Positions 1 to 6,785 of a stretch of DNA of 9,950 bases are shown piece by piece (within the stretch, counting starts at the first letter, position 1; every line of letters starts with the position of its first letter). The stretch is from the NCBI GenBank assembly GCA_029946075.1, contig JAQSDT010000797.1, positions 1 to 9,950 on the forward strand, read 5' to 3'. A program made the translations under genes and the position numbers. The stretch is from a bacterium (GTDB lineage: Bacteria; Pseudomonadota; Alphaproteobacteria; Rhizobiales; Xanthobacteraceae). Below the pieces are notes generated by a model. The model worked only from the letters and a program-made list of their open reading frames with translations. It had not been told where the DNA came from and did not search any database.

Positions 1-2
1 GC

Positions 3-236
3 ATCGACTACGGCGGCGCAACGCGCCTGCTGGAAGTCGGCAGCGGCGTGGGCGCACAAACGGACATCCTGCTGCGGCGGTTCCCGGACCTGCACGTCAC
101 CGGCGTGGACCTGAGCGAAGCGCAGCTGGCCACTGCCGCCACCAACCTGGCCAAGACCCCGTGGTGCCGCGAGCGCTACACCCTGTTGCAGGCCGACGCC
201 GGCAATCTGCCGTTCGGTGCGCGCGAGTTCGATTCG
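3..236 (+). CDS. Class I SAM-dependent methyltransferase, internal fragment
   Basis: Frame 3 is open from the window edge and encodes a Rossmann-fold methyltransferase core. Motif I is visible as LLEVGSGVGAQT (the glycine-rich SAM-binding loop). It is followed by an acidic motif II ending beta 2 (VTGVDLSEAQL) and a motif III region (LLQADAGNLPF...FDS). The gene starts upstream of the window. After FDS (about base 236) the family-like sequence stops abruptly and the same frame becomes arginine- and glutamine-rich, which is the antisense of an MFS gene. The C-terminal half, which carries substrate specificity, is absent, so neither substrate nor exact family can be given. The downstream continuation of this frame to 782 is not real protein. 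The truncation coincides with the truncation of the neighbouring exporter gene, so it may be an assembly join rather than biology. Confidence 0.8.
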
Positions 237-668
237 CGCATTCGCGGCGGGGAGTTGCTGCGACGTCACCAGCGACGGCACCAGCGCCGGCGCCGCAACG
301 CTGTAGGCGACCGTGCCGCAGACCGCGATGAATCCGAGCAGCGACAGCAGCGGCAGCGTCATTTGCCCGAGCCAGAGCAGCAGCAGGATGCCGCCGAGCG
401 CCGCCGCGCGCAGCGCCTCGGCGCCCGCCATCACGGCGCGGCGCGAAATCCGGTCGGCGAGCAGGCCTGCCGGGATCGCGAACAAGATGAAGGGCAACGT
501 CAGCGCGGTTTGCAGCAGTCCGGTCAGGCCTTCGCCGACGCCGAGCAGCAACACCGCAACGATCGGCGCGGCCGCCAGCGCGATCTGCTCGGCCGATTGC
601 GCGGCGAGGTTGGACCAGGCGAGGCGGTTGAAGGTCGGGGGCAGGCGGGGCGTGTCGGCGGCTTGCAT
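216..668 (-). CDS. MFS exporter (EntS/MFS_3-like), N-terminal part only
   Basis: Read from ATG at 668 on the - strand, the protein begins MQAADTPRLPPTFNRLAWSN and continues through hydrophobic helices to ...QQLPAANARIELART near base 216. The loop after helix 2 has the MFS motif A signature GLLADRISRR. The overall pattern resembles the MFS_3 group (enterobactin- or multidrug-exporter type), an inner-membrane proton-driven exporter. About 150 residues remain of a family normally near 400-430. After ELART the frame stays open but reads as antisense of the methyltransferase fragment, so the 3' end is lost. A CAGGA ribosome binding site lies about 9 bases before the ATG. The gene diverges from mntH. 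The substrate is unknown. It is either a truncated pseudogene or an intact gene cut by a chimeric contig join. Confidence 0.75.
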
Positions 669-762
669 CGGACGAGTTCCTGGCGATTCCATTTCGCCGC
701 TATTCTCCCGCCCGGGGACGACCGAACCCACCCGCTTCCCGACAAGAGGGCGCCAGATGCAG

Positions 763-779
763 TTGCAAATGAGTTGCAA
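763..779 (+). promoter_or_regulatory. Candidate Mur/Fur-family operator upstream of mntH
   Basis: The sequence TTGCAAATGAGTTGCAA contains two TTGCAA palindromes (763-768 and 774-779) spaced 11 bases apart, one helical turn. Each is preceded by AG, giving a direct repeat of AGTTGCAA. TGCAA-rich boxes are characteristic of alphaproteobacterial Mur/Fur sites, and mntH is a known Mur target in Bradyrhizobium japonicum, where manganese-bound Mur represses it. The site ends 31 bases before the chosen mntH start. The second TTGCAA could also serve as a -35 element, with a weak TATCCC 17 bases downstream. It lies between the divergent MFS gene and mntH and might affect both. The match to a specific consensus was judged by eye. 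Confidence 0.6.
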
Positions 780-809
780 TAAGGTTGTCGGTCGGCTATC
801 CCTTTGAAA

Positions 810-2216
810 ATGGACGCACGAATGCCCGATCCGGGCCCGGAAACCACCGCCAAAAGCTCGAATGTGAGTTTGGACATGAGTGAGACGACCGCCGCCGGCT
901 GGCGCGCAGACGCCGCCGTGGGCGCACAGAAGAGCCTGCCCGAAGTCAACTCGACCATCTCCGTGCCCTTTGGCGGGCACTGGTCGCGCCGCCTGCTGGC
1001 GTTTATGGGGCCGGGCTATCTGGTCTCGGTCGGCTACATGGACCCCGGCAACTGGGCCACCGACCTCGCGGGCGGTTCGAAGTTCGGTTATACGCTGCTC
1101 GCGGTGATCCTGCTGTCGAACCTGATGGCGATCCTGCTGCAGGCGCTCGCCGCGCGGCTCGGCATCGTCACCGACCGCGACCTCGCGCAGGCCTGCCGCG
1201 CCAGCTTTTCGCGCCCCGTCAATTTCATGCTCTGGCTTGCCTGCGAAGCCGCGATCATCGCCTGCGATCTTGCCGAGGTGATCGGCACGGCGATCGCGCT
1301 CAATCTGCTGTTCGGCATTCCGCTGATCTGGGGCGCGCTGATCACGGCGCTCGACGCCTTCCTGCTGCTGCTCCTGATGAACAAGGGCTTTCGCTTTCTG
1401 GAAGCCTTCGTCATTTCGCTGCTGATCGTGATCGCGATCTGCTTCGGGATTCAGATCGTGGCGGCGGCGCCGCCGATCGCGGCCGTCCTGAAGGGGTTCG
1501 CGCCGTCGCCCGAGATCGTCACCAATCCGGAAATGCTCTACATCGCCATCGGCATCATCGGCGCCACCGTGATGCCGCATAATCTCTATCTGCATTCGGC
1601 GATCGTGCAGACGAGGGCCTATGAGCGCACCAATGAAGGCCGCCGCGAGGCGATCAAATGGGCGACGACGGATTCGACCATCGCGCTGATGCTGGCGCTG
1701 TTCATCAACGCCGCGATCCTGATCGTCGCCGCCGCCACCTTCCACGCCACGGGCAAGACTGAAGTCGCCGAAATCGGCCAGGCCTATGAACTTCTGTCAC
1801 CGCTGCTCGGCCTCGGCATCGCCTCGACGCTGTTCGCAGTGGCGCTGCTCGCGTCCGGCCTCAACTCGACGGTGACTGCGACGCTGGCCGGCCAGATCGT
1901 GATGGAAGGTTTTCTCCACCTGCGCCTGCCGAGCTGGGCGCGCCGGCTGATCACCCGCGGCATCGCCATCGTGCCGGTCGTGATCGTCACCGCGCTCTAT
2001 GGCGACAGCGGCACCGCCAAATTGCTGGTGCTGAGCCAGGTCATCCTGTCGATGCAGCTGCCGTTCGCTGTCATCCCGCTGGTGAAGTTCGTCTCCGATC
2101 GCCGCAAGATGGGCGACTTTGCGATCTCCCGCGGCGTGGCCGCGATCGCGTGGATCGTGGCCGGCATCATCGTCGCGCTGAACGTGAAGTTACTGTTCGA
2201 GACGTTCTTCGGCTGA
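810..2216 (+). CDS. mntH: MntH, NRAMP-family proton-coupled Mn(II) transporter
   Basis: This inner-membrane NRAMP transporter imports Mn(II) (and Fe(II) in some members) using the proton gradient. The first helix has the family's metal-binding DPGNWATDL motif, with D78 and N81 as the expected ligands. Helix 6 has the conserved MPHNLYLHS motif around residues 255-257. The remaining hydrophobic segments fit about 11 membrane helices, and the length of 468 residues is normal. The region GFRFLEAFV and the long stretch AACDLAEVIGTAIAL-like (helix 4) are also typical. The start is uncertain: ATG 810 matches the MDAR-type opening of rhizobial homologues, but TTG 804, ATG 822 and ATG 876 are in frame and none has a strong ribosome binding site. 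A paired TTGCAA operator upstream suggests repression by Mur or Fur. The gene stops 2 bases before the convergent iclR gene stops. Confidence 0.93.
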   Translation: MDARMPDPGPETTAKSSNVSLDMSETTAAGWRADAAVGAQKSLPEVNSTISVPFGGHWSRRLLAFMGPGYLVSVGYMDPGNWATDLAGGSKFGYTLLAVILLSNLMAILLQALAARLGIVTDRDLAQACRASFSRPVNFMLWLACEAAIIACDLAEVIGTAIALNLLFGIPLIWGALITALDAFLLLLLMNKGFRFLEAFVISLLIVIAICFGIQIVAAAPPIAAVLKGFAPSPEIVTNPEMLYIAIGIIGATVMPHNLYLHSAIVQTRAYERTNEGRREAIKWATTDSTIALMLALFINAAILIVAAATFHATGKTEVAEIGQAYELLSPLLGLGIASTLFAVALLASGLNSTVTATLAGQIVMEGFLHLRLPSWARRLITRGIAIVPVVIVTALYGDSGTAKLLVLSQVILSMQLPFAVIPLVKFVSDRRKMGDFAISRGVAAIAWIVAGIIVALNVKLLFETFFG

Positions 2217-2218
2217 GG

Positions 2219-2956
2219 TCAGCCCAGAAATTTCGCGACGCCTTTGCGAATGCACGCCAGGATCTCGTCGTGCCGTTCCTCGAGGCGCGATACCGGCCCG
2301 CCGACGCCCAGCACGAGATCGCGTCCGCCCTCGCGCTTCGGCAGCAGCACGGCAATCACGCCGGCGTCCTGGACGACGATGTGCTTGGAGAACATGTAGC
2401 CGTTGCGCCTGATGCCGTTGATGATCTTCATCAGCGCCTTCAGTTCCATCCGTTCCTCGACAGGGCAAACGGCATTGATGCGGCGTAGCAGCCGCTCGAT
2501 CTCGGCATCGGTGTGACCGCTGAGCAATGTGCGCCCGACCCCGGCGATCGCCAGCGGCCGGACCTCGCCGGGCTTCACCTCGAAGCGCAGGCGTTTGCTG
2601 GTTTGCAGGCAGTGAATGTACTGCGCATGCAGGTCGGACTGCGTGCTGATATTGACGAGTTCGTCCAGTTCACCGTGAACGTAGTCGACGAGCGCGAGGA
2701 TGGCGCTGTCGCCGAACAGGCCGGTGTTCAGCCAGCCGCCCATCTGCGCGATCCGCATCGTCGGCAGGTAGGTGCGATTGTAGCTGTCGTAGGACAGGTA
2801 TCCGAGCACGACCATGCTCTTCAGCAGCGCCGCTGCGCTGGAGGTGGGATAGCTGCACTTCGCCGCAACTTCCTTCAGCGAGATCGGACGTTTGACGTCC
2901 TCGAAGTACTCGAGCACTTCGAAAATTCGCTTCGCTGTCTTGATGGTTGAATTCAT
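2219..2956 (-). CDS. IclR-family transcriptional regulator
   Basis: A 245-residue protein with the IclR plan. An N-terminal winged helix-turn-helix covers roughly residues 5-65 (TAKRIFEVLEYFEDVKRPIS, then KEVAAKCSYPTSSAAALLKS as the recognition region, and the wing YDSYNRTYLPT). An effector-binding GAF-like domain fills the rest (RPLAIAGVGRTLLSG, RRNGYMFSKH, LVLGVGGPVSRLEER). The start at 2956 is chosen because GGAAG lies 4 bases ahead of it on the - strand; the longer frame upstream has only a TTG start and no conserved sequence. IclR proteins usually control catabolic operons in response to a small aromatic or carboxylic effector. Here the gene diverges from the amidohydrolase/CoA-transferase operon, the usual position for a pathway-specific, often autoregulated, regulator. 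Its effector cannot be inferred. It converges with mntH but has no functional tie to it that I can see. Confidence 0.9.
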   Translation of the reverse strand: MNSTIKTAKRIFEVLEYFEDVKRPISLKEVAAKCSYPTSSAAALLKSMVVLGYLSYDSYNRTYLPTMRIAQMGGWLNTGLFGDSAILALVDYVHGELDELVNISTQSDLHAQYIHCLQTSKRLRFEVKPGEVRPLAIAGVGRTLLSGHTDAEIERLLRRINAVCPVEERMELKALMKIINGIRRNGYMFSKHIVVQDAGVIAVLLPKREGGRDLVLGVGGPVSRLEERHDEILACIRKGVAKFLG

Positions 2957-3032
2957 CGTCTTCCATGTGTGTAGGCGAATGCCGAAACAGTAACGGACTT
3001 TCCGCAAGGGAAGGGGTGGTTCGATCAAGATC

Positions 3033-3048
3033 GCTGCCGAAAGGCAGC
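3033..3048. repeat. Perfect hairpin with GAAA tetraloop in the iclR leader
   Basis: GCTGCC-GAAA-GGCAGC forms a 6-bp stem with a GNRA loop on the + strand (UUUC loop on the - strand). Immediately beside it, 3022-3033 reads CGATC-AA-GATCG, a second 5-bp inverted repeat. Both lie about 70-90 bases upstream of the iclR start, between it and the AT-rich island. They would be in the iclR 5' leader if that promoter is used. No T tract follows in either direction, so it is not an intrinsic terminator. A role as operator or RNA structure is possible but unproven. Confidence 0.5.
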
Positions 3049-3075
3049 ATGGCGCCGTCGTCCGGCCAGTCTATA

Positions 3076-3105
3076 TTACACATATATGTAAATAAAGACA
3101 CATAT
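3076..3105. promoter_or_regulatory. AT-rich near-palindrome and direct repeat, candidate IclR operator/promoter
   Basis: TTACACATATATGTAA (3076-3091) is a 16-base palindrome with a single mismatched pair (positions 6 and 11). The half-site ACACATAT at 3078-3085 is repeated at 3098-3105, exactly 20 bases on, about two helical turns. The surrounding stretch 3071-3107 is very AT-rich inside a GC-rich genome. This is the expected form for a regulator operator overlapping a promoter, and the adjacent IclR protein is the obvious candidate ligand. On the - strand TTTACA and TATAGA-like boxes occur here but with poor spacing, so no exact promoter is claimed. Confidence 0.5.
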
Positions 3106-3225
3106 CAGGAAAAGGTGGACTGTGTTCGGGGCGCCTCCTAATGTCCGGTGAAGCCAGACGGCACGCGATGACCTCATGCGTGGGGACAGCGTGTGACGCC
3201 CGGCAAGAACAACAGAAGCCGCAAC

Positions 3226-3242
3226 CGGCCGTCGTACGGCCG
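3226..3242. repeat. GC-rich hairpin in operon leader region
   Basis: CGGCCGT-CGT-ACGGCCG is a perfect 7-bp inverted repeat with a 3-base loop. A related sequence containing GTACGGGCCGTT recurs at 3331-3342. No T tract follows, so it is not a terminator. It could be an operator half-pair or structured leader RNA; high GC content also makes such repeats commoner by chance. Confidence 0.35.
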
Positions 3243-3271
3243 TTATGCGTGCTCGATTGCAGGGAGGTGCC

Positions 3272-3310
3272 ATGAAGTCGGGAATATCTTCGACTGACGC
3301 GATCGCCTGA
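3272..3310 (+). CDS. Possible 12-codon leader ORF
   Basis: A short frame MKSGISSTDAIA runs from ATG 3272 to TGA 3308-3310. Its support is an unusually good ribosome binding site, AGGGAGG at 3261-3267, 4 bases before the ATG. It stands between two hairpins upstream of the amidohydrolase. No amino acid is enriched in the way expected for a classical attenuator peptide. It could also be the remnant of the start of a deleted gene. Real translation is uncertain. Confidence 0.25.
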   Translation: MKSGISSTDAIA

Positions 3311-3384
3311 AGCCGGCCGGACGCGTCGCCGTACGGGCCGTTGCCGCTCAGTCAAACCTTTTCGCCACGATCATGAAATCGCGC

Positions 3385-3402
3385 GGCGCGACAGGTCGCG
3401 CC
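3385..3402. repeat. Perfect inverted repeat 58 bases upstream of the operon start
   Basis: GGCGCGAC-AG-GTCGCGCC is an 8-bp perfect inverted repeat (7 bp with a CAGG-type loop as RNA). It lies between the short ORF and the GGGAG ribosome binding site of the amidohydrolase. It has no following T tract. It is compatible with an operator close to the promoter or with a structured leader. Confidence 0.4.
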
Positions 3403-3459
3403 CGGCACCCGTGCGCGTCGCGTCGCCCGCCTGCCTTCATCAATTGGGAGTTCTCTTGA

Positions 3460-4305
3460 ATGGAATACCGTTTGCCGGAAGGCAGCTGCGATTGCCATTT
3501 CCACATCTACGGCCCCTTTGACCGATTTCCGGCCGCCAGCGAAGGCCGTTTCACGGCGGCAAGGCCCTTCACGATCGAGGACGCATTCGGCGTCTGGGAC
3601 AGGCTCGGCGTCACGCGCGGCGTCATCGTCCATGCGGTCGGCTCGGGCGAAGATAACGCCGTCACCTATGATGCGCTGCGCCGGTATCCCGACAGGCTCC
3701 GTGCTGTTGCGATCCTGCGGCCGGATGTTAGCGACAAGCGACTCGATGAACTGACCGACGCCGGCTTCAAGGCGGTGCGCGTCACCATGATCCGGCAGGA
3801 CGGCAAGCCGGTCTCGACGCTGGGTACGAGCTACGACGATCTGGTCAAGCTTGCGCCTCGCATCGCCGAGCGCGGCTGGCACGCGCAACTCTGGATCGAG
3901 AGTTCGGACCTCGCCACGGCGGCAGCCGATCTCGAGAAGCTGCCGCTGAACTTCGTCATCGACCACATGTCGCGGACCATGGCTGACAAAGGCCATGAGC
4001 ATCCTGATTTTCGCGCCTACACCGATCGGCTGAAGACCGGGCGCTACTGGACCAAGATATCAGGCGCAGACCGCAACACACGCGTTGGCCGTCCCTATGC
4101 GGACACGGCGCCTTTCATGCGCGCCATCGTGCAGGCAGCTCCCGACCAGGTGGTGTGGGGCAGTGACTGGCCGCATGTCGGCCACACCGCGGAGACGATG
4201 CCCGATCTGCAGGACCTGCTTCGGTTGTTGCACGAATGCGTCCCGGACGAAGCCCTGCGCAGGAAAATCCTGATCGACAATCCAACTCGACTTTACGGCT
4301 TCTGA
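3460..4305 (+). CDS. Amidohydrolase-2 family hydrolase, LigI (2-pyrone-4,6-dicarboxylate lactonase)-like
   Basis: A 281-residue TIM-barrel hydrolase of the amidohydrolase superfamily, branch COG3618-like. The N-terminus carries DCHFHIYGPF with the HxH pair H13/H15. H169 occurs in VIDHMSR, and D236 in WGSDWPH near the end of the barrel. These correspond to the two N-terminal histidines, the later histidine and the aspartate of LigI, which hydrolyses a cyclic lactone without needing a metal. The closing NPTRLYGF is typical of the family. The likely reaction is hydrolysis of a lactone or similar ring ester; the true substrate is not known and need not be pyrone dicarboxylate. The start is supported by GGGAG 9 bases upstream. 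It is the first gene of the operon, and the next gene starts 4 bases after its stop, implying coupled translation. Confidence 0.85.
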   Translation: MEYRLPEGSCDCHFHIYGPFDRFPAASEGRFTAARPFTIEDAFGVWDRLGVTRGVIVHAVGSGEDNAVTYDALRRYPDRLRAVAILRPDVSDKRLDELTDAGFKAVRVTMIRQDGKPVSTLGTSYDDLVKLAPRIAERGWHAQLWIESSDLATAAADLEKLPLNFVIDHMSRTMADKGHEHPDFRAYTDRLKTGRYWTKISGADRNTRVGRPYADTAPFMRAIVQAAPDQVVWGSDWPHVGHTAETMPDLQDLLRLLHECVPDEALRRKILIDNPTRLYGF

Positions 4306-4309
4306 CCAG

Positions 4310-5521
4310 ATGACATCAACCAGCAAGCTCCCGCTCGAAGGCGTGGTCGTGATTGACCTCGGCCAGGTCTATCAGGGACCTTATGCCGGTTTCCTGATGG
4401 CGCAGGCCGGCGCGACCGTGATCAAGGTCGAACCGCCGAATGGCGAGCCGGTGCGTCATCGCGCCCGTATCAGCAAGGGCAACGCGGTCCCGTTCGCGAT
4501 GCTCAACGCCAACAAGCGCAACATCAGCCTCAATTTGAAGTCCCCGGAAGGGGCGCAGGTTCTGAAGGAACTGGCGGCACAGGCTGACGTGCTGATCGAG
4601 AACTACGCGCCGGGTGTCCTCGACCGGCTGGGCGTCGGCTATGCCGTGCTCAGCGCGATCAATCCGCGGCTGATCTACGGGTCGGCCACCGGCTACGGCT
4701 TGTCGGGCCCCGATCGCGACAATCTGGCGATGGACCTCACGGTTCAGGCGGTGTCGGGCATCATGAGCGTGACCGGTTTTGCCGATGGTCCGCCGGTCAA
4801 GGCGGGTCCGGCTATCACGGACTTCCTCAGCGGCGTGCACCTCTATGCCGGCATTCTCACTGCACTGTATGACCGGGAGAAGAGCGGCCGCGGGCGGCTG
4901 GTCGAGATCGCGATGGTCGAGACCGTCTATCCGGCGATGGCCTCCAACCTCGCCGACGTGTTCAACCGCAAGGCCGCGGCGCCCCGCACGGGCAATCGTC
5001 ATGGCGGGCTCGCGGAGGCGCCATACAACGTCTATCCGGCAACGGACGGCTATGTCGCCATCATCAGCGTCAACGAATCCCACTGGACCGGACTGACGCG
5101 CGCGATGGGGCGGACGGACCTCGCCGAAGACCCGCGATTGAGGACGGTGCTCGACCGGCTGAAGCACATCGATCTGACCGACCAGATCGTGTCGGAGTGG
5201 TCGTCACGGCTCACGCGCGACGAGATCACCGAGGCCTGCCGCACCAACAGGGTGCCGTGTGCCGCGGTTCGCAATTTGCTGGAGGTGACGGAGGACGAGC
5301 ATCTCCACGCCCGCGGCATGCTGCGCGAGATCGAGCATCCCGAGTACGGCGAGATTCTGGTCCATCGCAGTCCGTTGATGCTGCACGACGCCGGGACGCC
5401 CGAATACATCCCGTCCGCGCGGCTCGGTCAGCACAATGGCGAGATCCTTTCGGAATATCTCGGCCTGAACGCCGGCGAGATCGATGCGTTGCGCCAGTCT
5501 GGCGCCATTTCACAAGCGTAA
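4310..5521 (+). CDS. Class III CoA-transferase (CaiB/BaiF family)
   Basis: A 403-residue cytosolic enzyme that moves CoA between a donor thioester and a carboxylic acid. The family opening VIDLGQVYQGPYAGFLMAQ is followed by GATVIKVEPP and NANKRNISLNLKSPEG. VLIENYAPGVLDRLGVGY and the active-site segment MDLTVQAVSGIMSVTG come next. D142 in that segment is the expected nucleophile that forms the aspartyl-CoA anhydride. The C-terminal half includes GYVAIISV and the PCAAVRNLLEV region common to the family. Length is normal. There is no strong ribosome binding site, but the start lies 4 bases after the amidohydrolase stop, consistent with coupling. In this operon it most likely activates the imported acid, taking CoA from succinyl-CoA or acetyl-CoA. 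The acid itself is unknown. Confidence 0.92.
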   Translation: MTSTSKLPLEGVVVIDLGQVYQGPYAGFLMAQAGATVIKVEPPNGEPVRHRARISKGNAVPFAMLNANKRNISLNLKSPEGAQVLKELAAQADVLIENYAPGVLDRLGVGYAVLSAINPRLIYGSATGYGLSGPDRDNLAMDLTVQAVSGIMSVTGFADGPPVKAGPAITDFLSGVHLYAGILTALYDREKSGRGRLVEIAMVETVYPAMASNLADVFNRKAAAPRTGNRHGGLAEAPYNVYPATDGYVAIISVNESHWTGLTRAMGRTDLAEDPRLRTVLDRLKHIDLTDQIVSEWSSRLTRDEITEACRTNRVPCAAVRNLLEVTEDEHLHARGMLREIEHPEYGEILVHRSPLMLHDAGTPEYIPSARLGQHNGEILSEYLGLNAGEIDALRQSGAISQA

Positions 5522-5554
5522 CGGCGGGCCCGCCAAATTCGAGGAAACAACGAC

Positions 5555-6727
5555 ATGGTCAAGCTGTTTGAAAAAATTACCTTTCGGGGTGTCGAGCTCG
5601 ACAACCGGATCGTCGTCTCGCCGATGGGCATGTATTCGGCTGACAACGGCTACGTCACGCCGTTCCATCTGGTTCACTACGGCAAGTTCGCCATGGGCGG
5701 CGCTGGCCTCGTGTTCGTCGAACAGACCTCGGTCTCGCGAAAGGGGCGCATCACCAACGGCGATCCCGGGCTCTGGGAGGACGGCCAGATCGACGGCATG
5801 CGCCAGGTCGTTCACGTCATCAAATCGCACGGCGCCAAGGCGGCGATCCAGATCAATCACGGCGGACGGAAATCCAGCCAGCAACGCGCCTTCAGGGGCA
5901 ACAGCCATCTGACGGATCGCGATATCGAGATGGGGGAGGAGAGCTGGGTGCCGACCGGACCGTCGGACGTCCCGTTCTCCGACGGATTCCAGACGCCCGC
6001 GCCGCTCAGCAAGGAGGGGCTGACAGGCGTGCGCGATGCCTTCGTCGCGACCGCCCGCCGCGCCGTACTGGCGGGCTTTGACGTCATCGAGCTGCACATG
6101 GCCCACGGCTATCTGTTGCAATCCTTCCTGTCGCCGCTGGCGAATTTCCGCACCGACGAATACGGCGGCAGTCTCGAAAACCGGATGCGTTTTCCGCTGG
6201 AAGTGACCCGCGCCGTCAGGGCCGCGTTGCCGCCGGCCACGCCGCTGTTCGTGCGCATTTCGGCGACGGACTGGATCGACGGCGGCTGGGAGATCGAGGA
6301 CAGCGTCATCTTCTCCCGCAAACTGAAGGAGCTCGGTGTCGATCTCGTCGACTGTTCGACCGGCGGGAATTTGCGCGCCGGATCGACCAACGCCAATCTG
6401 GCGCGCGGTCCTGGTTACCAGGTGCCGTTTGCCGAGCAGATCCGCCGCGAAGCCGGCATCCCGACCGGTGCGGTCGGGATGATCCGGACCCCGGACCTTG
6501 CCGAGAATATCCTGCAGGACGATCGCGCGGACCTCATCTTCCTCGCCCGCCAGATGCTGTTCAATCCGTTCTGGGCGCTCCACGCGGCCGAGCATTTCGG
6601 CCTGACCGGCAATTTCGAGAACTGGCCCGAACAATATGCGTGGTGGCTCGCGAAGTGGGGCGGCGCCCTCAGGGCCAATGGCGAAAGCCTCGACGGCCTC
6701 GAGAGATTCAGCGAAGCGGCCGAGTGA
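5555..6727 (+). CDS. Old yellow enzyme family ene-reductase, YqjM-like, with Gly in place of the flavin-tuning Cys
   Basis: A 390-residue FMN-dependent NAD(P)H:flavin oxidoreductase of TIM-barrel form. Family segments seen are NRIVVSPMGMYSAD, QINHGGRKSS, the substrate-binding pair H181/H184 in ELHMAHGYLLQSFLSP, TDEYGGSLENRMRF, and GAVGMIRTP with FLARQMLFNP near the end (phosphate binding of FMN). The lack of an iron-sulfur or second flavin domain separates it from 2,4-dienoyl-CoA reductases. The start has GAGGA about 9 bases upstream, and the gene follows the CoA-transferase by 33 bases. Such enzymes reduce activated C=C bonds. Two oddities appear: residue 25 is Gly where YqjM-type enzymes have Cys, and the C-terminal QYAWW lacks the Arg of the YqjM QYERGW arginine finger. 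In the operon it may reduce an alpha,beta-unsaturated acid, lactone or CoA ester. Confidence 0.9.
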   Translation: MVKLFEKITFRGVELDNRIVVSPMGMYSADNGYVTPFHLVHYGKFAMGGAGLVFVEQTSVSRKGRITNGDPGLWEDGQIDGMRQVVHVIKSHGAKAAIQINHGGRKSSQQRAFRGNSHLTDRDIEMGEESWVPTGPSDVPFSDGFQTPAPLSKEGLTGVRDAFVATARRAVLAGFDVIELHMAHGYLLQSFLSPLANFRTDEYGGSLENRMRFPLEVTRAVRAALPPATPLFVRISATDWIDGGWEIEDSVIFSRKLKELGVDLVDCSTGGNLRAGSTNANLARGPGYQVPFAEQIRREAGIPTGAVGMIRTPDLAENILQDDRADLIFLARQMLFNPFWALHAAEHFGLTGNFENWPEQYAWWLAKWGGALRANGESLDGLERFSEAAE

Positions 6728-6785
6728 TCGCGCCGGCGCGCGCAGCTAGTTCGACAATCGATCAATTCCAAAGGGAGGACGTAAA

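Larger units (their letters stand above)
2957..3459. other. Divergent regulatory region between iclR and the catabolic operon
   Basis: These 503 bases hold no convincing full-length gene. From the iclR side they contain a GNRA-type hairpin (3033-3048) next to CGATC-AA-GATCG (3022-3033), and an AT-rich island with a near-palindrome (3076-3091). Further on are a GC-rich hairpin (3226-3242), a 12-codon ORF with a strong ribosome binding site (3272-3310) and a perfect inverted repeat (3385-3402). A GGGAG ribosome binding site for the amidohydrolase lies at 3446-3450. No sigma-70 promoter with good -35 and -10 boxes could be assigned with confidence for either direction. The AT-rich island is the most promoter-like stretch, about 120 bases ahead of iclR and 370 ahead of the operon, so a long operon leader is possible. 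Confidence 0.6.

Noticed and set aside
48..782. Long + strand frame continuing the methyltransferase for 244 codons
   Set aside because: After about 236 it is arginine/glutamine-rich low-complexity sequence, antisense to a well-formed MFS transporter. It is not a fusion protein.
3352..4002. 216-codon frame on the - strand across the amidohydrolase start
   Set aside because: It overlaps the clear HxH-bearing N-terminus of the amidohydrolase and has no recognisable domain.
4316..5167. 283-codon frame on the - strand opposite the CoA-transferase
   Set aside because: Shadow of the CoA-transferase; H- and R-rich, with no family features.
5510..6634. 374-codon frame on the - strand opposite the ene-reductase
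   Set aside because: Its composition (rich in R, A, D, H) has no recognisable fold, and the opposite strand encodes a clear OYE with conserved motifs. It is a high-GC shadow.
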